From CAUZIZ01 sp965218775 (GTDB taxonomy: Bacteria; Acidobacteriota; UBA6911; RPQK01; JAJDTT01), in NCBI GenBank assembly GCA_965218775.1, contig CBDCLS010000006.1, forward strand, positions 434,001 to 498,000: a DNA stretch of 64,000 nt, in the 5' to 3' direction. Position 1 is the stretch's first letter. Each line of letters begins with the position of its first letter. This document shows positions 18,801-27,675 of the stretch, one piece after another. The notes beneath the pieces are model-generated. The model was not told where the DNA came from. It ran no database searches and was given only the letters and a program-made list of their open reading frames with translations. The translations under genes and the position numbers were made by a program.

Positions 18801-20059
18801 TACGGTGACGTATTTTTTGCTACGGTGTCAAGGGCGCCTAAGCCGCGGGGGCGAAGACGGACCGGGGCTGCCGCAATTTGGTGAGCAGTGTTTTCAAATC
18901 GCCACGGGTGAACTTCCAGGCGAAGGGGCGGGCGATCTCCTGGTAATGGTCCTGAAAGTCGAGAAGACGAGTCTCCAGTTGCTGCAAGTCTTGGAAGTCG
19001 TTGGGTGAGAGCACTTTTCGCTGGACGACGGAGAAGTAGATCTCGATTTGGTTGAGCCAACTGGCATGGACCGGCGTATGAACCGCATGAAGATTGGGCC
19101 ATTGACGTCGCAGTCGATCAGCACAAGCCTGCCCGCGATGGGAAGAGACGTTGTCCATGATCCAAAAGACTCGCGAGGCAGAGCAGTAGGGTTGCTGGGA
19201 CATCACCTGATGGACGAGCTGATCGAAAGCGGTAATGCTCATCTTCGGTTCGCAGCGACCAAAGAGCCGAGCTCGTTGAATGTCCCAGGCCGCTAAGTAG
19301 ATGAGAGCTCCTTTGCGATGGTATTCGGCTTCCACGCGCATCTCCCGCCCGGGTGAGGGAGGACGCGTCGGATGCTTTCGGAAGCGCGCCTGAATGCTGG
19401 TTTTCTCATCGGTAGAGATGACGAAATCGTGGTCTCCCAGCGGCTCTCCTTGCCAGATCCGCTGGTACAGATCCAGGACTCGACCGGCTTTTTCCTCAAA
19501 GGCCGGGTCACGGGGGAAAATCCAGGTACGGAAACGCCAAGGGCGAATGGCGTCTTGGCTGAGCCAGCGCCACAAGGTGCTCTCGCCGAGGGAGGCGACG
19601 AGGCCGCGTCGGAGCACTTCCCGATGGATGTCGGGAATGCTGAAGCGGGACAGTGGAATACCGTGTTCGGCGGGCAACTCGCAGGCGAGCGCCTTAACCG
19701 CGACGACGACGCTGGGGGGAAAAGCGGGACGTGCGCCCGCCTCGGGATCGATCGTCCAATCCCAGCACTCCCTGTTCAAAGAAGCGTTTTCGCCACTTAC
19801 TGACGACCTGCCTGGGGGTATCCAGACGGACGGCAATTTCATCGTTTCTCAGTCCCTGAGCTGCGAGCAGCACAATCTTGGCCCGGATGACATCACAATA
19901 CGATGACGTATATTTTCGCGATCGGTGTTGCAGCTCTCGCTGTTCTTCCTTGGATAGGGAGATCAGATAGGGGCTCACTTGCGGCATCTTACCACCTTTC
20001 GATGGTAAGCGTACCTGGGAAGACTGACAACGGAATTCTAGAAATAATACGTCACTGTA
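18801..20059 (-). mobile_element. IS630-type insertion sequence
   Basis: Terminal inverted repeats are visible: left TACGGTGACGTATTTTTTGC and right, read inward, TACAGTGACGTATTATTTC, each beginning with the TA dinucleotide expected for IS630 insertion. Length about 1.26 kb, with one transposase split over two frames on the minus strand. Confidence 0.8.
18838..19987 (-). CDS. IS630-type transposase in two frames
   Basis: Frame 1 (19987 to about 19735) encodes the helix-turn-helix: RAKIVLLAAQGLRNDEIAVR, RQVVSKWRKRFFEQG, LDDRSRGGRTSRFSP. Frame 2 then continues PPSVVVAVKALACELPAE, with catalytic motifs VISTDEKTS (first Asp), FWIMDNVSSHRG (second Asp) and WLNQIEIYFS (Glu), ending TAG at 18838. 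The two frames meet at a run TTTTCCCCCC, where a +1 (or -2) shift is needed. Programmed frameshifting is known in IS families including some of this one; equally it may be a mutation or a homopolymer error. Both halves are otherwise intact and the ends of the element are present. Confidence 0.8.
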
Positions 20060-20149
20060 ATTATGAAATGGTAGGACTAAGATAAAGGGTGAATCAGGAA
20101 AAAAGAAGGGGTTGTTCTGTTGTTCTCCACAGCGCTTTCGAACACGATC

Positions 20150-20345
20150 ACCGGCGAAGGTTCGCTTTGTTGATCGGGTTGTTGCTGCTCTTTGACAGGT
20201 CTTCGACGTCTCGAAAACTCTGCGTGAATCGGTGATAGACCCAGATGGCGTAGCTGATAATCTGAGGTGGAAAGCGGTGACGGCGATATCGTGATCCCAT
20301 TCCCAATTCTTGCTGATCGCCGGTTAAGTTGACAAAGCCGGTGGA
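20150..20345 (-). pseudogene. IS6-type transposase N-terminal remnant
   Basis: Minus frame reading SRYRRHRFPPQIISYAIWVY then HRFTQSFRDVEDL, the conserved N-terminal helix-turn-helix of IS6-family transposases; it degenerates after about 45 residues. Just upstream, at about 20.33-20.35 kb, is TGTCAACTTAACCG, resembling the inner part of the MITE A terminus (TGTCAAGTTAACCG). The catalytic DDE part is absent. Confidence 0.6.
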
Positions 20346-20752
20346 GTGAAGGGGAAGGGCGGGGTGGGGAGAGAGTTGGTTGGACCCATGGTGTGCACGT
20401 AGTGAGCGATGACGCGCTGGACAGAAGCGGCTGCGCCAGTACGGAGGTCGGGGCCTGGTGGCAACGACGGCCCCTATCGCCTCGAAGAAGCATCTCCGTT
20501 GTATCCCCTTTCGATCGCGGGTCTCTCTACTTGTGATTGTCAGCACCCGATCTTACACTACGGCAAAGCAAGGAAAACAACGTTGGCTGGATGTGATCAC
20601 GCACCGCTCCGATCAATGGGGTCGACAAGCCACAGAGCCCGCCACTGGAGTACCCCCCAAAGATCGTTGATGAGAAAGTATTCGGGCTTATTTGCTATAA
20701 GAAGAGGAAACACTGGATCCGAAACGATTCTCGGTCCAAGGGAGATCTTCTG

Positions 20753-21649
20753 ATGAAAACGAATCCCTTTTTAGCGCTCGCTGTGTGCTGTGTGCTCGTG
20801 GCTGGACTCGTTCAAAGTGTCCAAGGCCAACCAGCAGCTAGATGGTGTTTCACTCACATGCCAAGGGGAACACTCCCCAGCGGAGATACGTTCACGAGCT
20901 TCATTGTTGTTCAAAACGAGTCTTCAGACGACTGCGAACTACAGTTTGATTTTCACGATGGTGGGGGAATCCCCTCCTCAGATTCAGATACCTTATTGTT
21001 CAACGGATTTCAGACAACAACAAGCCAAGTCGCCGTGCAAATACTGCCCTTCCGAGCTAGGGAATTTGCGATCACAAACCCCCAGGGCTTCTCTTCGGGA
21101 GCTCTTGCACTACACGCCACTTGCCCTTCTGCCCAAAACCTCAATGTATTCGCCCGTTATGAAGTGACGGTTGTGGACCTGAACACAGACACTGCACGCC
21201 CGACGGAAGTCTTCTCTACTCTTCCCGGTGGGGCCTTGGAGATACCTCGTAGTGCACCCAATCCCTACGTCTCGGTGCCCATTAACTTCGTTCCACCTGG
21301 TGGAGGCGAGACACCGCGGAACCTGGCCCTGGCCTTCTCATCGAAGGTTGCACTCGTTGGGGGCACTAGGCTGATGGTGTGGATGAACAACCAGAACAAG
21401 GGCAGCGTTGTCGGCCCCATATTTATTCCGTTTGATGGGAGCTATCAGAGTCTGTTCGTAGAGGAGTTGCCGGGATGGCCTCAGGGCACCTTCTCAAATC
21501 CTTTTCAAGGGTCGGTGAACTTGACGCTGAGCATACCGAATCAGCAGAGTAACGCTCCTGCAGCGCTAGATCTTCTTTTCATTGGCGTAGTGGGATCGCA
21601 AGGCCAGTTTCAATTCAGCCCGGCACCCCACATAGTCTCGGGCCAATAG
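20753..21649 (+). CDS. Secreted hypothetical protein, tandem paralogue 1
   Basis: 298 residues with a clear signal peptide (MKTNPFLALAVCCVLVAGL, cleavage near VQG-Q). The mature protein is rich in beta-strand patterns: PRGTLPSGDTFTSFIVVQNE, REFAITNPQGFSSGALALHA, VVGPIFIPFDGSYQSLFVEE, LPGWPQGTFSNPFQGSV. A GGGAG ribosome-binding site lies before ATG 20753. It is followed after 56 bp by a full-length paralogue with the same order of motifs, so the pair arose by tandem duplication and is probably co-transcribed. It resembles exported all-beta proteins; I know no function. The TAG stop is at 21647. Confidence 0.7.
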   Translation: MKTNPFLALAVCCVLVAGLVQSVQGQPAARWCFTHMPRGTLPSGDTFTSFIVVQNESSDDCELQFDFHDGGGIPSSDSDTLLFNGFQTTTSQVAVQILPFRAREFAITNPQGFSSGALALHATCPSAQNLNVFARYEVTVVDLNTDTARPTEVFSTLPGGALEIPRSAPNPYVSVPINFVPPGGGETPRNLALAFSSKVALVGGTRLMVWMNNQNKGSVVGPIFIPFDGSYQSLFVEELPGWPQGTFSNPFQGSVNLTLSIPNQQSNAPAALDLLFIGVVGSQGQFQFSPAPHIVSGQ

Positions 21650-21705
21650 ACCTTGAAGAAGCAAATGGAAGGTGAGGTACGAGTGGCCCCAGAGGAGATC
21701 ACCCA

Positions 21706-22608
21706 ATGAAGACAAGTACCCTTTTAGAGTTCTCCACAGGTTGTCTGCTCCTGATTGGGCTGGTTCAGCCTGCACAGGGCCAGACTACCTGGTCGGTCAT
21801 TCCTGCCCCACGGGGAGCACTCCCCAGCGGAGAGGTATTTACGACCTATGTCGTTGCTCACAACGAGTCTTTCGAAGCTTGCGAGATCGAAGTCTTATTG
21901 CACGATGGTGGGGGGAACCTTTCGGATCCAGACGGTTTTCGCATCGAAGGAGCGACGACGACGAATCCATTTCCCGTGAACATACCGAGTTTCGAAATAA
22001 GAGAATTGGCGATTACAAACCCTGAAGGTTTCTCCTCGGGAGCCCTGACGGTGAACACTTCTTGCCCTCCTGCAGCCGCAGGTGATGTGAACGTATTCGG
22101 CCGCTACGAGGTTTTTCGCCTGGACCCTGAAACGGGTGATCCGACCCCGAGAGAAGTCTTCCCGCCCACCCCTGGTCCACCCTTGGTAATACCCGAAAAC
22201 CCGCCCAATCCCTACGTGTCGGCGTGGATCGATTTCAAAGGGGATGATGATTCTGAAGCAGGACAAGGTCCGCCACGGAATCTGGGCATCGCCTGGGCCT
22301 CAAGGGGACCAGTCCCTGAGGGAACCAGGCTGTACGTACGGATCAACAACCAGAATCAGGGTAGGGTTGTCGGCCCCATATCCATTCCGATTGATGGAAG
22401 CTTTCAAAGTCAATTCATAAGCGAGATTCCGGGATGGCCTGAGAACAGTTTCTCGGAACCTTTTCAGGGTAGGGCCGACCTGACGTTGGACGTTCCCGAT
22501 CAACAGAGTGTCGCCCCTGTAACGTTGGATGTACAGTTCATAAGCGTGGTGGGTTCAGGAACCCAGTTCCAATTCAGCACCGTGCAACACATCATTCTGA
22601 CGCCATAG
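21706..22608 (+). CDS. Secreted hypothetical protein, tandem paralogue 2
   Basis: 300 residues, paralogous along its whole length to the gene just upstream: signal peptide (LLEFSTGCLLLIGLVQPAQG), then PRGALPSGEVFTTYVVAHNE, RELAITNPEGFSSGALTVNT, VVGPISIPIDGSFQSQFISE and IPGWPENSFSEPFQGR. An acidic insertion (DDDSEAGQGPPRN) replaces a glycine-rich loop of copy 1. GAGGAG lies ahead of ATG 21706. The conserved cysteines (one early EACE/DDCE, one in the middle) are kept, suggesting a disulphide in the exported form. Probably an envelope or extracellular protein. Confidence 0.7.
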   Translation: MKTSTLLEFSTGCLLLIGLVQPAQGQTTWSVIPAPRGALPSGEVFTTYVVAHNESFEACEIEVLLHDGGGNLSDPDGFRIEGATTTNPFPVNIPSFEIRELAITNPEGFSSGALTVNTSCPPAAAGDVNVFGRYEVFRLDPETGDPTPREVFPPTPGPPLVIPENPPNPYVSAWIDFKGDDDSEAGQGPPRNLGIAWASRGPVPEGTRLYVRINNQNQGRVVGPISIPIDGSFQSQFISEIPGWPENSFSEPFQGRADLTLDVPDQQSVAPVTLDVQFISVVGSGTQFQFSTVQHIILTP

Positions 22609-22946
22609 GTACCGATCGTGGGGCACCCTCAACACGACGGCGCAGGGTTCTCGGGCCGACAGGGACTAATCCAACCGTCTGGAATATCTGCTCTGCGATG
22701 AACGCCGCATCCTCTTCCACACCATAGATGAGTCCCGACTTTCGGCTCACCAGCCAGACCAAAGAGGGGATTCCCCAATTCCTGACCCACCGACATTTTT
22801 GTTGAGAATCATGAAATCAATGCCTTACAGGGGGAAGCAAGTGGCTAGTCCATACTTTTTCTTGCGAAACCGATCTAAGCTGCTGAAGAGAGGGTACTTA
22901 AACCCTGAATGAAATGCATCGGTTCTGGCTACAAGGTCGGTTTTGT
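22609..22946. other. Non-coding stretch, nothing recognised
   Basis: Between the secreted paralogue and the IS1634-type transposase I see no supported gene, repeat or strong terminator. Confidence 0.5.
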
Positions 22947-24704
22947 CTATAAAGTGAGGGGAACGTCGAGCAAGTCCAGAACCTGTTGCTGCAGGGGTGT
23001 TGGTTGGGTGAGGACATCGAATCCCGGGGAGGAATCACCGGGCATGCGCACGCGGTTCTTGGCTAAGGTCCCTAGATCTTCCAACAAAGTGCGGAAGCTA
23101 TGTACGGGTTGATCCCCCTCGGTGCGCTTGGTTTGATCTTTACGCTGGGCAGCCTCACTGCGTGGCGCCGGGGCCACAATCGATCGACGCGTCTGCTCGG
23201 CTTCTTCCCGGCGGTGATCGTCAAAGAGAACCGGGGCCAAACGCCGACGCATGTGCCATTCCACGTAGTAGGCGAGCAGACACAAAAACACGTGGGCGCG
23301 AATGCGCTCGTCTAACCAGTGATAGATGGGCCGCACCCTCAGGTCGACGCCCTTGAAGCAGCGAAACGCTCGCTCCACCTTGGCGAGGTCCTTGTAGGCC
23401 CGCACCACCCCCTCGGAGGACAGAGCGGGGCGCTGCACCGAGGTGCGAATCACGTACAGTCCGTCTAAGGCCGCTTCGGCGACGATCTTCTCCGGGTCCC
23501 GCTGGTAGTGGAACCGATCGGAGGTGATCTCCAGGAGAAAGTGTTTGCCCACTTTGTAGCGGTTGATCAGCTTGCCGACGCGAAGGGCAATCTTCTCTTG
23601 ACCCCGCAACGCCCGCTTGGGGCGCTGGGTCGCCGCCACGATCTCCTCGAGTTTCTTCTCGGTAGCCTGCAGCAGGGCCTCCCGCTTGCGGGCCCGCTCC
23701 TCGGCCAGAAGTGGATTGTGGCAGACGATCAGCCGCTCGCCGGGATACTCCGGCGAGCTGACTTCGGCCAGCTCTCGCTGGTCGAAGAGCGAGGCTTGAA
23801 TCACGCCCTGATCCGCGAGCTTGCGAATACTGTCCGCCCGCAAGGCCGTGATCCAGTCCAAGCCCTCGATCTCTCGCAACTGCTCGTCGATCCGCCGCGA
23901 GGTGATCATCCCGCGATCGCCGACCAGCACCACCCGCTGCACGCCAAAGCGCCCGACGATCTTCTGGAGCTGCGAGGACAGCGTGTTCGGATCCGCCTGG
24001 TTCCCGGCAAAGACTTCCACCGCGATCGGACGTCCTTGGCCGTCGCACAACAAACCGTAGACAATCTGCGGGAATCCCTTTTTGCCGTCCCGGCTGTAGC
24101 CGAACTGCACCAAGCGGGGGCGGTGGCCCGTGTAGTAGCTGCTGCTGACGTCGTACAGCACCAAGGTGCCGTCCTGGAGGTGTCGTTTGGCCAGCTTGTT
24201 TTCAATCCGCCTCTGGCGTCGCTCGAGCCAATCCAAGGCCTCATACAGTTCGTCTTCGTCCACGTCCTGCAGCCCCAGCTCCGTGGACAAGCTGGTGGTG
24301 GCCGTCTCCGCCTTCAACGCCCGGGCCGTCGCCAGTTTGGAGGCCGGATGCAGCAGACGGGCCACGATCAGGGCCACGACCAAGGAGCGTTGCCGAGAGG
24401 GCCGCGAGGCCAACAACTTCGGCAGGCCCAGCTGCTGCAAGGTGCCCAGGACGGCCAGGACATGGCCATGGGGGAAAGTGCGAACGATCTCCCAAGGACC
24501 GCCTTCGGGCGGTGCCTCCCCGCGCAGACGGCGGCGAATGGTCTGGATCAAATCGTAAGGCAAGTGGGAGAGATTGCCCAGGGTCTGGTGCTTGACTTTG
24601 CCGTCGTCCCGGTAGGTGCGTCGCAGCAGGTGCGTCTCATAGACCTTTCCCTTGTACTTTCTCCTAGTCGTGGCTACATGGACCGGACCCTGTCTGCTTG
24701 ACAT
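22947..24704 (-). mobile_element. IS1634-type transposase
   Basis: About 585 residues. DDE motifs: LVLYDVSSSYYTG, VVLVGDRGMITSRR and AKVERAFRCFKGVDLR, followed by the family C-terminus (HVFLCLLAYYVEWHMRRRL). This combination identifies IS1634 (IS4 superfamily). A strong promoter lies right upstream: TTGACA at 24735-24740 and TATGAT at 24711-24716 (minus strand, 18-bp spacer). Transcription would begin at about the ATG at 24704, so the mRNA may be leaderless; the GTG at 24725 that extends the frame overlaps the -10 and is unlikely. Element ends were not resolved. The gene looks intact. Confidence 0.85.
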
Positions 24705-24710
24705 GCAAGT

Positions 24711-24740
24711 ATCATAAGTGGACACAAGTCTCTATGTCAA
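24711..24740 (-). promoter_or_regulatory. Transposase promoter
   Basis: Minus-strand TTGACA, 18-bp spacer, TATGAT. It points into the IS1634-type transposase and ends about 7 bp before its ATG. Confidence 0.55.
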
Positions 24741-24941
24741 GTATAAATTGACATATTAGTGGCTACTATTATACAAATAAAAAACCACCGTTAACCTCTT
24801 GCGTATCAAGCACCTAGCTACGAAAATAGACCTGAAATCAAAGGGAAGTATGGGCTAGTGACGCCTGAATACGAGGCAAGACCAGCTAACGGCAACTATG
24901 TACCAGCGCCAAGGGACGACGTATTACGATATTACCCTACG

Positions 24942-25210
24942 TACGCGGTAACACAGATTATTACGGATTCGCAGATGGGGCTTGTGAGGCGAGATCAAGG
25001 CAGAAGGAGGAAGACGATGCTGGGTCATCTTCGACGACGACGAACGCAGAGATCGTCCACAACCCCCATCTGCCCTTCGGGTGGCGACGGGACGGGCCGA
25101 TATCTTTGTCGCTCCTCCTCCACTATGGCCAAGCATGGCGTTCGTCGTCGCTTCGCGATCTCGACCCGTCGCGCTCGCCACGAATCCGTAATAATCTGTG
25201 TTACAGCGTA
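24942..25210. mobile_element. MITE D (269 bp, single copy here)
   Basis: Long terminal inverted repeats of about 30 bp beginning TACGCGGTAACACAGATTAT on the left and TACGCTGTAACACAGATTAT on the right, both running into TACGGATTCG. A smaller inverted repeat lies inside (GGCGAGATC / GATCTCG). No coding capacity. The outer TA at both ends could be a TA target duplication as in IS630/mariner-type elements. Confidence 0.7.
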
Positions 25211-25272
25211 CTAGAACAGAGACGAGGCGCTGTTGGATCCGATGGGGTAGTGCTACGGGACGAGTCGAGGCT

Positions 25273-25307
25273 GATTTCCGACAAGAATTTCTGCCTGATG
25301 GGTCCCC
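25273..25307. repeat. Direct repeat, left copy, flanking small membrane gene
   Basis: GATTTCC...AATTTCTGCCTGATGGGT, repeated almost exactly at 25760-25795. Next to it on the minus strand is GCCGAACAAGGAGCTGCAC, a sequence type often found at the ends of integron-like gene cassettes. Confidence 0.5.
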
Positions 25308-25362
25308 CTCATGGAGCGCGGTGCGATCGCCGTGCGGTGCAGCTCCTTGTTCGGCCTTTTGT

Positions 25363-25662
25363 TCATTTGAAAGGGTTTCTGCTGATTAGCAATCGTGCCG
25401 AGAATCCAATAATCCCGCCGACACCAAGAATAAGCAAGAGACCCCCAACGCCACCCATAACCCACGGGTGCAAGAGGGTAGTCATACTGCTCGGAATCCG
25501 AAGCATGTAATCCTTCGGCCCGAACAGGAGCAGCGTGTACGCGGTGGCACCGATAATTGCCGTGACAACCGATACTACGACCGTGCACTTCGGGCGAACA
25601 GGGTAGGTCAGTGCCGAGATCACTGCTGCACCCACGGCGAGGATTATCAACAGCGTTACCAT
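25363..25662 (-). CDS. Small three-helix membrane protein
   Basis: 99 residues from ATG 25662. Three hydrophobic segments: LLIILAVGAAVISALTY, VVVSVVTAIIGATAYTLLLF and VMGGVGGLLLILGVGGIIGF, separated by short loops (PVRPKC; PKDYMLRIPSSM). No family recognised. It is flanked by two direct repeats of about 35 bp in the same orientation, giving a unit of about 490 bp with a single promoterless gene, the layout of a mobile cassette. Function unknown. Confidence 0.5.
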   Translation of the reverse strand: MVTLLIILAVGAAVISALTYPVRPKCTVVVSVVTAIIGATAYTLLLFGPKDYMLRIPSSMTTLLHPWVMGGVGGLLLILGVGGIIGFSARLLISRNPFK

Positions 25663-25759
25663 ATTGCTACCGAATTATTGATTATCCGGTTTCCAGAGAA
25701 GTCCGATACCTGTGATTCTTTCCAGATAATACGCCCGCTATACAGAGGCGACTAGGTTC

Positions 25760-25795
25760 GATTTCCTCAGAAAAATTTCTGCCTGATGGGTCCCC
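25760..25795. repeat. Direct repeat, right copy
   Basis: Second copy of the repeat at 25273-25307 (GATTTCCTCAG...TTTCTGCCTGATGGGT). Together they bracket the small membrane gene. Confidence 0.5.
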
Positions 25796-25907
25796 TCTAT
25801 AGGCGCCAGCCCCCAGGGGGTGGGCATGCCCTGGTTCCTGAGACACCACCCCTCTCGTAAGCTGTTGAAAAAAGTTAGGTTAACACCACTTTTTCTTCAC
25901 TTTTTCC

Positions 25908-25936
25908 TTGGCATAGCTAAGCGGCTTTGGTATACT
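25908..25936 (+). promoter_or_regulatory. Near-consensus promoter, probably leaderless transcript
   Basis: TTGGCA (25908-25913), 17-bp spacer, TATACT (25931-25936). The expected start point is at or next to the ATG at 25943, and no ribosome-binding site lies in between, so the mRNA is likely leaderless. It would drive the small-protein / radC / recombinase operon. Confidence 0.6.
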
Positions 25937-25942
25937 CTAAAC

Positions 25943-26104
25943 ATGATGAAGTGCCCACATTGCCAAGGGGACATTCCCATGGCCCTGTTCACCCGCTACA
26001 TCGGAAAGCTGGGAGGCAGCAAGACCAGTGCCGCTAAGAAGCTATCCAGTCGGGAGAATGGGAAAAAGGGAGGCAGGCCCCGCAAGCAAAAGGGCAAACA
26101 CTAA
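25943..26104 (+). CDS. Small basic protein with CxxC and AT-hook-like tail
   Basis: 53 residues. Begins MMKCPHCQGDIP (a CxxC knuckle), then YIGKLGGSKTSAAKKLSS, and ends GKKGGRPRKQKGKH, which contains the GRPRK core of an AT-hook. Such small proteins occur in mobile elements next to radC and recombinase genes; DNA binding is inferred from the tail, not shown. The start is fixed by the promoter just upstream. A nested hairpin follows before radC. Confidence 0.6.
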   Translation: MMKCPHCQGDIPMALFTRYIGKLGGSKTSAAKKLSSRENGKKGGRPRKQKGKH

Positions 26105-26149
26105 CCCGGTGAAGCGGGTCTGAAGGGTGCGCTAACACCCGACAGACCC
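26105..26149 (+). promoter_or_regulatory. Nested hairpin leader ahead of radC
   Basis: An outer stem GGGTCTG (26116-26122) / CAGACCC (26143-26149) encloses an inner stem GGGTG / CACCC with a 6-nt loop. An alternative small stem ACCCG/CGGGT overlaps its left arm. No T-run follows. It could be an mRNA processing, attenuation or recombination structure. Confidence 0.45.
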
Positions 26150-26179
26150 TGACCACCACAACCTAAGTCGGAGGTTGTC

Positions 26180-26659
26180 ATGACTACTCCAAGTTTAACC
26201 CAAACCTACACGATCAAAGAATTTCAGTTGCTGGTGAAGGATTCGCCAGTCATTCCGGCTGAGATTCAGCCCTTCGTGGGCATCCAGTACTGTTCCTCAA
26301 GCCAAGTCTATCGGGCATTCCAGCATCTGGCATCGATGCCGGTGGAGACGTTCCTGGTACTGCACCTGGACAACAAGAACCGCATGGTCGGCATGACCAC
26401 GTGCAGCATCGGCTCGATGACCGCCAGCCTGGTACACCCTCGGGACGTTTTCCGGCCTGCCATTGCCAACCTCACAGCTGGGCTGATCCTAGTTCACAAT
26501 CACCCATCCGGGGATCCTTCTCCCAGTCAGGAAGATATCCAGATAACACAGGGGCTCTGTGAGGCAGGAAAGCTGATCGGTATCCGGTGCCTGGATCACG
26601 TGGTGATCGGTGGCCAGGGCCGCTACTTCAGCTTTGCGGACGAAGGGGTTATCTCATGA
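26180..26659 (+). CDS. radC: RadC-family JAB domain protein
   Basis: 159 residues. The metal-binding JAB/MPN motif is complete: LVHNHPSGDPSPSQEDIQIT, with His106, His108 and Asp119, and the family ending IRCLDHVVIGGQGRYFSFAD. It lacks the N-terminal helix-hairpin-helix of chromosomal RadC (about 225 residues), as is usual for element-borne versions. RadC-like proteins are common on ICEs and genomic islands, but their activity is not settled. GGAGG lies upstream of ATG 26180. The stop overlaps the next start (ATGA at 26656-26659), so it is translationally coupled. Confidence 0.85.
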   Translation: MTTPSLTQTYTIKEFQLLVKDSPVIPAEIQPFVGIQYCSSSQVYRAFQHLASMPVETFLVLHLDNKNRMVGMTTCSIGSMTASLVHPRDVFRPAIANLTAGLILVHNHPSGDPSPSQEDIQITQGLCEAGKLIGIRCLDHVVIGGQGRYFSFADEGVIS

Positions 26660-26862
26660 GTAACCAATCACAAGGTGCAGACTCAGGACCTAGGACACTC
26701 ACTCCAAATGAAACAGCGTGGGTCGAGTATGCTCTCCAAAATATCGGAGACCAACTTCTCGTCCTTGAAGAGCAGTTTCGCAAGACAGGCCTTCTCTCCA
26801 ACAACCAATTGAACCTGTTGGATAGAGTGCTACGTGCAAGTGAAAATGGAGGTGAAGCATGA
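26656..26862 (+). CDS. Small acidic hypothetical protein
   Basis: 68 residues, MSNQSQGADSG then ETAWVEYALQNIGDQLLVLE and LDRVLRASENGG; mostly helical, no known motif. Both ends overlap neighbours by ATGA (with radC upstream and the recombinase downstream), which is strong evidence that it is translated as part of the operon. Confidence 0.65.
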   Translation: MSNQSQGADSGPRTLTPNETAWVEYALQNIGDQLLVLEEQFRKTGLLSNNQLNLLDRVLRASENGGEA

Positions 26863-27620
26863 ATTCAAGAAAGTGGGAATCATCACAAAATGGATACCCA
26901 GAATGTGGCGGAAACAATCTCGACCTTGACTCTTTTGATCAGGTCCAGTTTGGCGAAATCTATCAAGAGGTCTCTTGCCTGGACTGTGAGACTTCCTGGA
27001 CAGAAGTCTACCGGCTAAGCTGCATCACAGACGTGGGCACCAGCGGATTTGTCCGCGAAGACTGCGCCATCTATGCCCGCGTCTCGACGAATGAGCAGAG
27101 CACAGAGCCTCAGCTGCTGGACCTAAGAAGATATGCAGATCAGAGAGGCTGGGATGTCTACCAGGTCTATGATGATAAGGGGATAAGCGGAACCCGGAAC
27201 AGCAGGCCTGCCCTGGATGACCTGATGAACGATGCCCGAAAAAGACGCTTTGATGTGGTTCTGGTCTGGCGCTTTGATCGGTTCGCCAGGTCGACCAAGC
27301 ACCTGGTCCTGGCCTTGGAGGAATTCAAGAACCTTGGCATCGATTTCGTGAGCTACCAGGAGAACATCGATACCTCTAGTCCCTTGGGTGCCGCCATCTT
27401 TACCATCATTGGGGCTGTGGCTCAGTTGGAGCGGGATATCATCGCAGAGCGGGTCAAAGGGGGCCTGAGAAGGGCCAAGAGCAACGGAACGAAGCTAGGC
27501 AGGCCCCAGCTCCAGCCAGACGCCGACAAGGCCCGTAAGATGCGCTCAGAGGGCCTCAGCCTGCGGGCCATCGCCACGGGGCTCGGGATCTCCCATACCA
27601 AGGTGGCGCAGCTGCTGTAA
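26859..27620 (+). CDS. Serine recombinase with N-terminal zinc-ribbon-like domain
   Basis: 253 residues. Residues 1-65 form a ribbon-like module: YPECGGNN (Cys16, with Tyr where a first Cys is usual) and VSCLDCETSW (Cys40, Cys43). Residues 68-215 are a resolvase/invertase catalytic domain: IYARVSTNEQS with nucleophile Ser76, VWRFDRFARSTKHL, and AQLERDIIAERVKGGL. Residues 218-253 are the HTH (RKMRSEGLSLRAIATGLGIS). The short resolvase layout suggests site-specific resolution or inversion. The ribbon fusion is unusual and may be a read-in of a separate small gene. The start overlaps the preceding stop (ATGA). A strong terminator follows. Confidence 0.8.
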   Translation: MNSRKWESSQNGYPECGGNNLDLDSFDQVQFGEIYQEVSCLDCETSWTEVYRLSCITDVGTSGFVREDCAIYARVSTNEQSTEPQLLDLRRYADQRGWDVYQVYDDKGISGTRNSRPALDDLMNDARKRRFDVVLVWRFDRFARSTKHLVLALEEFKNLGIDFVSYQENIDTSSPLGAAIFTIIGAVAQLERDIIAERVKGGLRRAKSNGTKLGRPQLQPDADKARKMRSEGLSLRAIATGLGISHTKVAQLL

Positions 27621-27648
27621 ATAAAACCCCTCGGATTCGGGAGCCTGA

Positions 27649-27675
27649 AAGGCCCGTAACCACTGGGCCTTTTTT
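27649..27675 (+). terminator. Rho-independent terminator
   Basis: AAGGCCC stem, 9-nt loop, GGGCCTT and a run of T residues. It lies 29 bp after the recombinase stop and closes the operon. Confidence 0.85.

Noticed and set aside
23508..24701. Plus-strand frame of 397 codons
   Set aside because: Antisense of the IS1634-type transposase, with composition typical of a shadow frame.
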